Positions 1-5,772 of a stretch of 6,673 nucleotides of DNA are shown in pieces (within the stretch, counting starts at the first letter, position 1; the number at the start of each line of letters is the position of its first letter). Source of the DNA: CAZJQD01 sp964548165 [NCBI: uncultured bacterium] (lineage in GTDB: Bacteria > UBA8481). The stretch lies in assembly GCA_964548165.1 (NCBI GenBank), contig CAZJQD010000048.1, positions 1-6,673 of the forward strand, written 5' to 3'. The translations under genes were made by a program, and so were the position numbers. A model generated the notes under the pieces. It was not told the DNA's origin. It was given only the letters and a program-made list of their open reading frames with translations, and did not search any database.

Positions 1-296
1 AGACCGGGAGCCGCATGGACGAGGTCATCTTCGAGGAGTTCAAGGGGACGGGCAATTCCGAGCTCATCCTCGACCGCAAGCTCGCGGAACGCCGCATTTA
101 TCCCGCCATCGACATCAACCGGTCAGGCACGCGCCGCGAGGAACTGCTCCTCGACAAGGATCCGCTCACCAAGATGTGGGCGCTTCGCAAGATCCTCGCG
201 CCCCTGACGGTCGTCGAGGCGATGGAACTGCTGCAGGAGAAGATGGAGAAGACCGAGACGAACGAGGAGTTCCTCGCGGCCATGGCGCGGTTATAA
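1..296 (+). CDS. rho: Transcription termination factor Rho, C-terminal fragment (5' end outside window)
   Basis: Rho is the hexameric RNA-dependent ATPase/helicase that loads on nascent transcripts and ends transcription. Only the last ~97 residues are here. The frame is open to the left edge (Thr-Gly-Ser-Arg precede the Met at 15), so that Met is internal and the gene is truncated by the window, not broken. The text matches the C-terminal RecA-like domain: [14 protein letters not shown], then [22 protein letters not shown]. Aligned by eye to E. coli Rho, the Arg encoded at 132-134 (in RSGTR) corresponds to arginine finger R366, and the Arg in [10 protein letters not shown] to R353; both are retained. 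The helical end (KMWALRKIL, then a Thr/Asn-rich stretch) also follows the family, and the stop falls where Rho normally ends. A membrane-protein gene begins 13 nt later with no terminator-like hairpin between, so read-through is likely. Confidence 0.97.
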   Translation, partial: TGSRMDEVIFEEFKGTGNSELILDRKLAERRIYPAIDINRSGTRREELLLDKDPLTKMWALRKILAPLTVVEAMELLQEKMEKTETNEEFLAAMARL

Positions 297-301
297 AGGA
301 G
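297..301 (+). promoter_or_regulatory. Ribosome binding site (AGGAG) of the Yip1-family gene
   Basis: AGGAG begins directly after the rho stop codon. It lies only 2 nt from the ATG at 304 but 8 nt from the ATG at 310. The second spacing is normal for initiation, so the site favours 310 as the true start. Confidence 0.6.
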
Positions 302-309
302 AGATGACG

Positions 310-954
310 ATGGGAACCAACGGCTGGGAGAACGAGACGACGGGTTACGTCGAGACGGTCAAGGCGCTCTTGACCGATCCGGCGACCTTCTTTCGGAGCA
401 TCGACACGGACGCTCCCATCGGCCGCGCGCTGATGTTCGCGGCGATCTCCTTTTTCATCGCCGGCGTCGGCCAGGCGATCTGGTCCTTCGCCGGCGGCTC
501 GCTCCAGCTTCTCCCGCACCTGACCGGCGGGGGAGAGGGCGAGGGCGAACTGGCGGCGGCGGGCATCGGCGTCGTTGCCCAGGTGATCTTCTCCTTGATG
601 ATGCCGCTCTGGGCCATCGCGGGCGCGTTCCTCGGCGGGGCGATCACGCACCTCTTCCTCGTTCTGCTCGGCGACGGCGAGAAGGGCTACATGACGACGG
701 TGAAGGCCAGCCTGTACGGTTCGGCTACCGGCGTCATCTACCTCGTTCCCTGCTGTGGCAGCCTGGTGGCCTCCATCTGGACGCTGGTCATCACGATCAT
801 CGGCCTGATGGAGATGCACCGGACGTCGGCTGGGAAGGTTCTTGGCGCCGTTTTCGGGCCGATCCTCATCTGCTGTCTCTGCCTGCTCGTCGTCATTGGC
901 GTCGTGTTTGCCCTGGGTGGCGCGGCCGCCTTTTCCCAGTTCGCCCGCCCCTGA
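310..954 (+). CDS. Yip1-family multi-pass membrane protein
   Basis: This 214-residue integral membrane protein resembles the bacterial Yip1 domain family. No enzymatic role is established for the bacterial members; the eukaryotic ones act in membrane trafficking, which cannot be transferred here. A short hydrophilic N-terminus (1-33) has the 'LLTDPATFFRSI' stretch typical before the first helix of these proteins. Hydrophobic segments follow at about 38-60, 82-105, 106-121, 138-167 and 178-205, with a Gly/Glu-rich loop at 72-80. The segment GGAITHLFLVLLG, then a charged loop, then a Gly/Ser helix with 'YLVPCCGSL' is the part most like the family. Two cysteine clusters stand out (CC at 148-149, CC-x-C at 188-191). 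The start at 310 is chosen from ribosome-binding-site spacing; 304 would add two residues. It lies 13 nt after rho and 22 nt before a DUF2752 gene, so co-transcription is likely. Confidence 0.75.
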   Translation: MGTNGWENETTGYVETVKALLTDPATFFRSIDTDAPIGRALMFAAISFFIAGVGQAIWSFAGGSLQLLPHLTGGGEGEGELAAAGIGVVAQVIFSLMMPLWAIAGAFLGGAITHLFLVLLGDGEKGYMTTVKASLYGSATGVIYLVPCCGSLVASIWTLVITIIGLMEMHRTSAGKVLGAVFGPILICCLCLLVVIGVVFALGGAAAFSQFARP

Positions 955-976
955 CGGAACCGCGGGCGGGTCGCTG

Positions 977-1324
977 ATGGCGATCTACGAGGCGATGGTT
1001 CGGCTGGCGCATTTCCTGGCCACGCTCCTGCCGCCCTGCCCCCTGCATGAATACCTGGGCCTGCCTTGTCCCTCGTGCGGCACGACGCGGGGGGTGCTTC
1101 TCCTCCTGGAGGGGCGCGTCGGCGACGCGTTCCTGATGAATCCCCTGGTTCTCGGCGGCGGCTCGGTGTTCGGCGCCTACCTCGTCTTCGGCTGGATCCG
1201 CTATTTCCGCACGGGCCATTTTCCAGAGCCGCGGTGGACGCCCGCTCGCCGCCGGTGGCTCCGCTGGTCGACGGCCTCCGCGCTCGTTCTCAACTGGGCC
1301 TGGCTCATCTGGCGAGGAGTCTGA
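977..1324 (+). CDS. DUF2752 family small membrane protein
   Basis: This 115-residue protein carries the signature of DUF2752, a widespread uncharacterised bacterial membrane family. The motif CPSCGTTR (31-38) follows 'PCPLHEYLGLP', and then come a short helix with Gly-Asp (49-50) and 'NPL' (55-57), the usual order in the family. Predicted helices lie near 5-20, 34-47 (partly buried), 56-76 and 97-113. The paired cysteines at 31 and 34 resemble a CxxC redox or metal site, but no activity is known. The frame is open upstream into the preceding gene, but that extension is low-complexity overlap and the family begins near its first helix, so I use the ATG at 977. The ribosome binding site is weak (GGGCGGG just upstream), which fits coupling to the Yip1-family gene that ends 22 nt before. 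Yip1 and DUF2752 are both orphan membrane families, and their adjacency hints at a shared envelope role (inference). Confidence 0.82.
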   Translation: MAIYEAMVRLAHFLATLLPPCPLHEYLGLPCPSCGTTRGVLLLLEGRVGDAFLMNPLVLGGGSVFGAYLVFGWIRYFRTGHFPEPRWTPARRRWLRWSTASALVLNWAWLIWRGV

Positions 1325-1364
1325 CGGCCCGGGGTCACACCGGGTCGACGCGAGGCCGGGTCTA

Positions 1365-1391
1365 TTCACCATACGATGGTCCGGTTATCAT
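1365..1391 (+). promoter_or_regulatory. Candidate promoter of the ABC transporter operon
   Basis: TATCAT at 1386-1391 differs from the TATAAT consensus at one base and sits in the only AT-leaning stretch before the operon. The best upstream partner is TTCACC (1365-1370, 4 of 6 to TTGACA), but the 15-nt spacer is short. Transcription from this -10 would start near 1398, on the ATG of the lipoprotein gene, which has no visible ribosome binding site; a leaderless message is therefore possible. This is a by-eye call in a genome whose sigma factor preferences are unknown. Confidence 0.3.
1368..1380. repeat. Perfect inverted repeat ACCAT-ACG-ATGGT, possible operator
   Basis: Two 5-bp arms pair perfectly around a 3-nt centre. 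The repeat overlaps the end of the proposed -35 element and lies just before the proposed -10, a position where a repressor could block polymerase. It does not resemble a classical Fur box or DtxR/IdeR box. Five-base arms arise by chance quite often, so the support is its position only. Confidence 0.25.
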
Positions 1392-1397
1392 GGCGTC

Positions 1398-2453
1398 ATG
1401 TCTGGTCGGCCTTCCGTAGGCGCCTGCCCTGGACCGCAACGCGGTCGACGCCGCTCCCTGCACCTTTTCCTCGTGTTCCTGGCGGCCCTGGCTTCCTGCG
1501 GCCGTGCCCAGGAATCGCCGATCCTTTCGGCCCCGGAGGTGGCGGGCGGACGTCCGGTCGTCGTGTATACCGCGGTCGACCAGGAATACGCGGAGGAGAT
1601 CTTTCAACGATTCACGGAAGCGACCGGTGTTCGGGTCGAGGCCGTGTACGACGCGGAGGCCACGAAGACGACGGGTCTCGTGAACCGCGTGATCGCCGAG
1701 CGGGCCCGCCCCATCGCCGACGTGTATTGGAACAACGAGATGGCGCAGATGCTGAGGCTGAAAGCGGCCGGCGCGCTCGCGCGTCACGATCCTCCCGCGT
1801 CCCATGGCCGCCCCGGGGTGGTTCGCGATTCCGATGGCGCCTGGACCGCTTTCGGCGGCAGGGCCCGCGTGATCATCGTGAATCGGGACCGCCTCCCCGC
1901 CTCCCGCTTCCCCCGGTCCATTCGCGATATCCTGGCCGATAGCTGGCCGGCGGACCGCGTCGGCATGAGCCTTCCGCTCTTTGGAACCGCGGCCTCCCAC
2001 GCGGCCGCTCTATACGCGGCGTGGGGCCCGGAGGCGGCCCTGACCTATTACCGGGGCATCGTGAAGCGCGGTGTTCGCATCGTGGATGGGAACGCGGCCG
2101 CTCGCGACATGGTCGTGGACGGGAGGCTCGACTGGGCGATCGTGGATAACGACGACGCGGAGGTGGCTGTTCGCAAGGGTGACCCCGTCGCGGTCATCGT
2201 TCCCGATCAAGAGGGCGAAGGCGCCTGCATCATCCCCAACGCGGTCGCCCTCGTCGCCGGCGCGCCGCGCGAGGCCGAGGGCCGCCTGCTCATCGATTTC
2301 CTGCTGGCACCCGAGACGGAGTCGAGACTCGCGGAGATGGGCTACTTCCTCTCCGATCTTTCATCCATCAAGCAACTCTCCATCGACCATGCGGAACAGG
2401 GGCCATGGTTCGAACGTTCCCGCGCGGACCTCTCGGCCCTCCTGGTGCGCTGA
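1398..2453 (+). CDS. ABC transporter solute-binding lipoprotein, ferric-iron type (FbpA/AfuA/FutA-like)
   Basis: This 351-residue protein should capture the substrate outside the cytoplasmic membrane and deliver it to the permease encoded next. An Arg-rich n-region (RGRRRS, 15-20) and hydrophobic core (21-32) lead to a lipobox Leu-Ala-Ser-Cys at 31-34, so Cys34 is probably lipidated. The mature part opens with VVVYTAVDQEYAEEIFQRF (54-72) and 'ATGVRVEAVYD', the first strand and helix of the two-lobed family fold. Later landmarks are ADVYWNNE (107-114), TYYRG (216-220), DGNAAARDMV (230-239), the acidic VDNDDAEVA (249-257), IPNAVAL (279-285) and LLIDFLLAP (297-305). These suit the iron(III) group better than thiamine or polyamine binders, but the metal ligands cannot be confirmed by eye. 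No other start codon lies in frame back to 1323, and no clear ribosome binding site precedes the ATG. The permease gene follows after 18 nt. Confidence 0.85.
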   Translation: MSGRPSVGACPGPQRGRRRSLHLFLVFLAALASCGRAQESPILSAPEVAGGRPVVVYTAVDQEYAEEIFQRFTEATGVRVEAVYDAEATKTTGLVNRVIAERARPIADVYWNNEMAQMLRLKAAGALARHDPPASHGRPGVVRDSDGAWTAFGGRARVIIVNRDRLPASRFPRSIRDILADSWPADRVGMSLPLFGTAASHAAALYAAWGPEAALTYYRGIVKRGVRIVDGNAAARDMVVDGRLDWAIVDNDDAEVAVRKGDPVAVIVPDQEGEGACIIPNAVALVAGAPREAEGRLLIDFLLAPETESRLAEMGYFLSDLSSIKQLSIDHAEQGPWFERSRADLSALLVR

Positions 2454-2471
2454 CGATTTCCGGAGCATGAG

Positions 2472-4007
2472 ATGCGCGGCGTGAGGGGCGGCGCCATCGC
2501 GCTCTCGACCGCCGCGTATGTCCTGGTCGTACTTCTTCCCTCCGGGTTCCTCCTGGCGCGCGTGGGCATCCTGGCGGATCTTGCCGGGCTACCGCTGGAG
2601 AGAATGCTGCCGCTCTTCGGGCGCACCCTGCTCCTCGGTGCCCTGGTCACCGTCCTGGTGTTGCCCGTCGCGCTTCTCCTGGCCACGTTTCGCTGCGGGC
2701 GCGAAGACCGCTTCCTTCTCGCGGCGGCCGGCGCCGCGCTCCTCGTTCCCCCGCACGTGCATCTTCTCTCCTGGATGCGGCCCATCGCGGCCCTGGAACG
2801 CGCCGGGGAGGGGCTCTGGGGTATCGACCCGTTCGGAGGGTTCGCGGCGAGCGCGTGGGTCCAGTTCGCCGCGTTCCTCCCGATCGCGGTCGTCGCAACG
2901 CTCCTGGGCGCCCGGCTCGTGGACGGGGGGCGCGTGGACGCCGCTCGCGTTCTCGGCGGCGATGATCGCGCGTTTTACGAAGTGACACTCCCCCTGGTGC
3001 GGCCGTTCGCCGCGGTGGGGGCTCTGCTCGTATTCCTCCTGAGCATCCTGGATTTCTCGATCCCCTCTCACTACCAGTGGAACGTCCTCTCGCTCGAGAT
3101 CCTCTCCGCGTACAGCGCCACCGGAAATTCCGGGCGCGCCGCCGTTCTTTCCCTTCCCCTCTTTGCCAGCGCCATGGTCCTTGTCCTGGGCGCGCTTCGC
3201 CCGGGGGAGCGAGCGATCCGGTCGGTCGCGCCGGGGCGTCGGCGCTCGGGAGGAATGCCCGCCTATTCCCCCCTGCTTAGCGTCACGAGGCTCGTCGCCC
3301 TCTCAGTCTTCGGCCTCATCGTCCTGACGCCCTTCGTGTCGTTGGCCGCGCAGGCTCTCTTTGAAGGCGGCGCAGGACGAGCTGTCGTGGCGGCGCGGCG
3401 GGAAATGCTCAATTCGCTCCTCGTGGGAGGAGCGGCATCCCTTCTTTCGATCCTCCTGGCAGGCGGTCCGGTCGCCCTCCTGGGGATGGGCCGCGGAGCG
3501 CGTTCCTGGGGATGGGCCTTGATCCTTGCCGCGCTGGCCCTGCCAGCGCCGCTCGTGGGCGTGGCGCTCATCGGGGCGACGCAGGTCGGCCCCTTCTCCG
3601 CGCTGTACGGCACGGAGGTGATGCCGATTCTTGCCGCCACCTCCCGCTTCGCGCCATGGGCGGCCCTGGTCCTGTTTGCCCAGGCCGCCCGACGCGAATC
3701 CCTGCTCGAGGACGCCGCGATCGTTTCCGGCGCGCCAGCTGGACGTGTTCTTCTCCGGGTGATGGTACCCCTGCGCCTGCCGAGTATCGCCGCCGCCGCC
3801 ATCCTGGTCTTCGCCCTCTCGATGGGGGAACTCGGGGCCACGCTGCTCGTCGCGCCGCCGGGAGGGGCCACGTTGACCATGCGCCTCTTCAACTACATGC
3901 ACTACGGAGCCGGTGGCGCCGTGGCCGGCCTGGCCCTGGCCGCGGTCCTGGCCGTGGTTCTTCCCGGGTACATGGCCCTCAGGCTTCTCGCTTGGAGGTC
4001 TTCGTGA
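2472..4007 (+). CDS. ABC transporter permease with two fused membrane domains (FbpB/ThiP-like)
   Basis: This 511-residue inner-membrane protein forms the whole translocation channel in one chain, as in ferric-iron (FbpB/SfuB) and thiamine (ThiP) importers. About twelve hydrophobic segments fall into two halves, roughly 10-240 and 270-508, joined by an Arg/Gly-rich cytoplasmic linker (242-262). Each half has an EAA-type coupling loop that docks on the ATPase: DAARVLGG...TLPLVRP (156-178) and EDAAIVSGAP...VPLRLP (413-437). Both keep the Ala-Ala and Gly core and the downstream Leu/Val-Pro, while the leading Glu is replaced by Asp. The ATG at 2472 has a GGAG ribosome binding site at 2462-2465 with 6-nt spacing. 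The stop overlaps the ATPase start by 4 nt, indicating translational coupling. Its length is normal for the fused class. The substrate is inferred from the partner binding protein, not from this sequence. Confidence 0.92.
   Translation: MRGVRGGAIALSTAAYVLVVLLPSGFLLARVGILADLAGLPLERMLPLFGRTLLLGALVTVLVLPVALLLATFRCGREDRFLLAAAGAALLVPPHVHLLSWMRPIAALERAGEGLWGIDPFGGFAASAWVQFAAFLPIAVVATLLGARLVDGGRVDAARVLGGDDRAFYEVTLPLVRPFAAVGALLVFLLSILDFSIPSHYQWNVLSLEILSAYSATGNSGRAAVLSLPLFASAMVLVLGALRPGERAIRSVAPGRRRSGGMPAYSPLLSVTRLVALSVFGLIVLTPFVSLAAQALFEGGAGRAVVAARREMLNSLLVGGAASLLSILLAGGPVALLGMGRGARSWGWALILAALALPAPLVGVALIGATQVGPFSALYGTEVMPILAATSRFAPWAALVLFAQAARRESLLEDAAIVSGAPAGRVLLRVMVPLRLPSIAAAAILVFALSMGELGATLLVAPPGGATLTMRLFNYMHYGAGGAVAGLALAAVLAVVLPGYMALRLLAWRSS
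3994..3998 (+). promoter_or_regulatory. Ribosome binding site (GGAGG) fixing the GTG start of the ATPase gene
   Basis: GGAGG lies inside the end of the permease gene, 5 nt before the GTG at 4004. It supports this GTG over any start in the long upstream frame extension, which only shadows the permease. Confidence 0.7.
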
Positions 4008-4666
4008 TCCGCCTCGCGGGCATCGAGAAACACTATGGGGGACGACGCCGCGTCGGACCGCTGGACCTGGAATTGGGCCCCAGGGAGACGCTCTCCATCC
4101 TGGGCCCGTCAGGGTGCGGCAAGACCACGCTCCTTCGACTGGTCGCCGGGCTCGAGGAGCCCGAAGCGGGGGAGATCGTCCTCGAGGGCGTCTCCGCAAG
4201 CCGCCCCGGCTTCCTGATTCCTCCCCGAGCCCGCCACGTGGGCTTTGTCTTCCAGGCGCCTGCGCTCTGGCCCCACCTGAGCGTTCACGAGAACATCGCG
4301 TTCGGGCTCGCCAGGACTCGCGGCCAGGAGGCCACGACCCGCGTGGAACGCCTCCTGGAGGCCGCGGGAATCCCGGGGTTCGGAACGCGCCGCCCCGAGG
4401 AGCTCTCCGGCGGCGAGGCCCAGCGCGTCTCGATCCTGCGCGCTCTCGCCCCATCGCCGCGCCTTCTTCTCCTCGACGAACCCGTGAGTCCTCTCGATCC
4501 CGAGACCGCGGCGATCCTCCTCGCCCTCGTCCGGAGCGAGGCTGACGCGACGGGGGCGTCGATCCTGCATGTCACCCATGATGAGGCCGAGGCGATTTCG
4601 TTGAAGGGAAGGCGCATCCGCATGACGAGCGAGGGCCGTATCTCCGGGGAAGACCCACCTTCATGA
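4004..4666 (+). CDS. ABC transporter ATP-binding protein, minimal type without TOBE domain
   Basis: This 220-residue cytoplasmic ATPase powers the importer encoded by the two preceding genes. All nucleotide-binding motifs are intact: Walker A GPSGCGKTT (34-42), Q-loop Gln84 in FVFQAPALWPHLSVHENIAFGL, signature LSGGEAQRV (134-142), Walker B LLLLDEP (154-160), D-loop SPLD (162-165) and the switch His192 in HVTHDEAEA. The chain ends ~28 residues after the switch His. It therefore lacks the C-terminal TOBE regulatory domain that takes FbpC and PotA relatives to ~350 residues, and in size it resembles ThiQ. The start is GTG at 4004, overlapping the permease stop (GTGA) with GGAGG 5 nt upstream. 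The signature motif reads GGEAQRV where GGQQQRV is commonest, a normal variation. The stop overlaps the next gene by 4 nt (ATGA), so the propeller protein is probably made in step with it. Confidence 0.95.
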   Translation: MIRLAGIEKHYGGRRRVGPLDLELGPRETLSILGPSGCGKTTLLRLVAGLEEPEAGEIVLEGVSASRPGFLIPPRARHVGFVFQAPALWPHLSVHENIAFGLARTRGQEATTRVERLLEAAGIPGFGTRRPEELSGGEAQRVSILRALAPSPRLLLLDEPVSPLDPETAAILLALVRSEADATGASILHVTHDEAEAISLKGRRIRMTSEGRISGEDPPS

Positions 4667-5709
4667 ATCGCTCGATGCGCATCGTCTGGATCGGCCTGGG
4701 AGTACTCGTCGCGGCCGTCGTGGCCACGAACTTCCTGCTCTTTCGTTCCCGCCTGATCACGGCGCCGGACGGATGGAGCATCATCTGCCCGCCGTCCGAC
4801 GTCCTGGCGATGGTGGTCCATGGCGACTCGGTGCTGGTCGCGGGTCGCGACGGCGTGTCGGTCCTCGATCGCGCCACCGGTTTACGGCGCAGCGAGATCC
4901 TGCCCGCGTTCGCCTACGTCCGGGCGATCGCCGTCGATTCGGCAGGCACGCTCTGGGTGGGCCACGAGGCCGGATTGACGGCATGCCGAGGAGCGGAACG
5001 TCGCACCTTCACAGAGCAGGATGGCCTGCCGTCCGTAGACGTCACCGCTCTCCGTCTCGACCGCGCGCAAAGACTGTGGATCGGGACGGATCAAGGCGTC
5101 GTCGTTCGGATCGGCGATCAGTTCGTGATGCCGCGAGCGGAGCGTGGCCTGCCGGCCGAGCGGATCAGCGTCCTTTTCCAGGGTGCCCTGGGTGAGATCT
5201 GGATCGGAACGAATGCGGCTCCGCGGGGGGGCCTTTACATCCTCGAGGACCCCGATCCCGGGTCGCGGGAGTCGGCTCGATTCTTTGACGTCGCTGGAGG
5301 GCTTCCCCACAATTCGATCGCTGATATCGCCCTGGGCTCAGATTCTGGGGCGGCCGTTCCTCAGGTGCTGGTCGCCACCGGGCTCATCTACGAGGGCGGG
5401 GTGGCCGAGTTCGCGCGAACTCCCGCCGGATCCTGGGCGATTACCCGCACCCTCTCGAAGGCGGATGGCCTCGCCGGAGAAAAGGCGCGATCGATCCTCC
5501 GCGACCGCCGGGGCATGACCTGGTGCGGGTCCGAATACGACGGGCTCGCCTACAACAAGGGAGCGGGCTGGCGCCGCCTGGCGACGCGGGACGGCCTTCC
5601 ACACAACGAGGTGCGTTCCATCGTCGAGGACCCGGACGGCGTCCTCTGGTTCGGCACCATGAACGGACTCGTCCGGCTCGACCCCGATGCGGTGGAACGC
5701 CTTCCCTGA
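4663..5709 (+). CDS. Membrane-anchored Reg_prop-type beta-propeller protein, fourth gene of the transporter operon
   Basis: This 348-residue protein has a short basic N-terminus (MNRSMR), one membrane helix (about 8-27) and a repeat region to the end. The repeats follow the two-component-regulator propeller pattern, a Gly-Leu-Pro turn, then '(A/S)I..D..G.LW(I/V/F)GT..GL': blades near 46-69, 82-107, 120-150, 161-193, 211-245, 268-297 and 309-340. Clear copies are DGLPSVDVTALRLD...LWIGT (120-142) and DGLPHNEVRSIVED...LWFGT (310-332). Seven blades is my count. Such propellers usually form the extracytoplasmic sensor of hybrid histidine kinases or cyclase regulators, but no kinase, HTH, GGDEF or second membrane helix is present. 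The positive N-terminus predicts that the propeller faces the periplasm or cell exterior. The ATGA overlap with the ATPase gene ties it to the importer. It may bind ligand or partner proteins near the transporter, but its function is unknown. Confidence 0.85.
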   Translation: MNRSMRIVWIGLGVLVAAVVATNFLLFRSRLITAPDGWSIICPPSDVLAMVVHGDSVLVAGRDGVSVLDRATGLRRSEILPAFAYVRAIAVDSAGTLWVGHEAGLTACRGAERRTFTEQDGLPSVDVTALRLDRAQRLWIGTDQGVVVRIGDQFVMPRAERGLPAERISVLFQGALGEIWIGTNAAPRGGLYILEDPDPGSRESARFFDVAGGLPHNSIADIALGSDSGAAVPQVLVATGLIYEGGVAEFARTPAGSWAITRTLSKADGLAGEKARSILRDRRGMTWCGSEYDGLAYNKGAGWRRLATRDGLPHNEVRSIVEDPDGVLWFGTMNGLVRLDPDAVERLP

Positions 5710-5746
5710 GGAACGGGACGAATCTAAAATCACACCTTGATATGAT
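5702..5746 (+). promoter_or_regulatory. Candidate promoter island before the GTG-initiated membrane gene
   Basis: The 63-nt gap between genes contains the most AT-rich bases of the window. Two -10-like hexamers are visible: TAAAAT at 5725-5730, with TTCCCT (3 of 6 to the -35 consensus) 17 nt upstream, and TATGAT at 5741-5746 with no good -35. Either would give a short leader to the GTG at 5773. No terminator hairpin with a T-run is seen, so read-through from the transporter operon is also possible. Confidence 0.4.
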
Positions 5747-5772
5747 ATTACGATCCGGGACACGATTGGGGT

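Noticed and set aside
166-819. Minus-strand open frame (217 codons) opposite rho and the Yip1-family gene
   Set aside because: It runs antisense to rho, whose identity is certain, and has the low-complexity Asp/Arg/Gln composition of a shadow frame.
842-976. Upstream extension of the DUF2752 reading frame
   Set aside because: It overlaps the end of the Yip1-family gene, encodes Ser/Pro/Ala-rich low-complexity sequence, and is not part of the family's normal length.
1328-1344. CCCGG/CCGGG inverted repeat after the DUF2752 stop, considered as a terminator
   Set aside because: The stem is only 5 bp with a 7-nt loop and no T-run follows, so an intrinsic terminator is not supported.
1376-1942. 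Plus-strand open frame overlapping the start of the binding protein gene
   Set aside because: It is an Arg/Gly/Pro-rich frame in a different phase; the overlapping frame at 1398 has a lipobox and solute-binding family motifs.
3512-4003. Upstream extension of the ATPase reading frame to an ATG at 3512
   Set aside because: It lies wholly inside the permease gene in another frame. The GTG at 4004 with a GGAGG site gives the normal ATPase N-terminus.
3303-4454. Long minus-strand open frame (383 codons) across the permease and ATPase genes
   Set aside because: It is an antisense shadow of two confidently identified genes. Its translation is Arg/Gly/Pro-rich with no recognisable domain, as expected from the opposite strand of GC-rich coding DNA.
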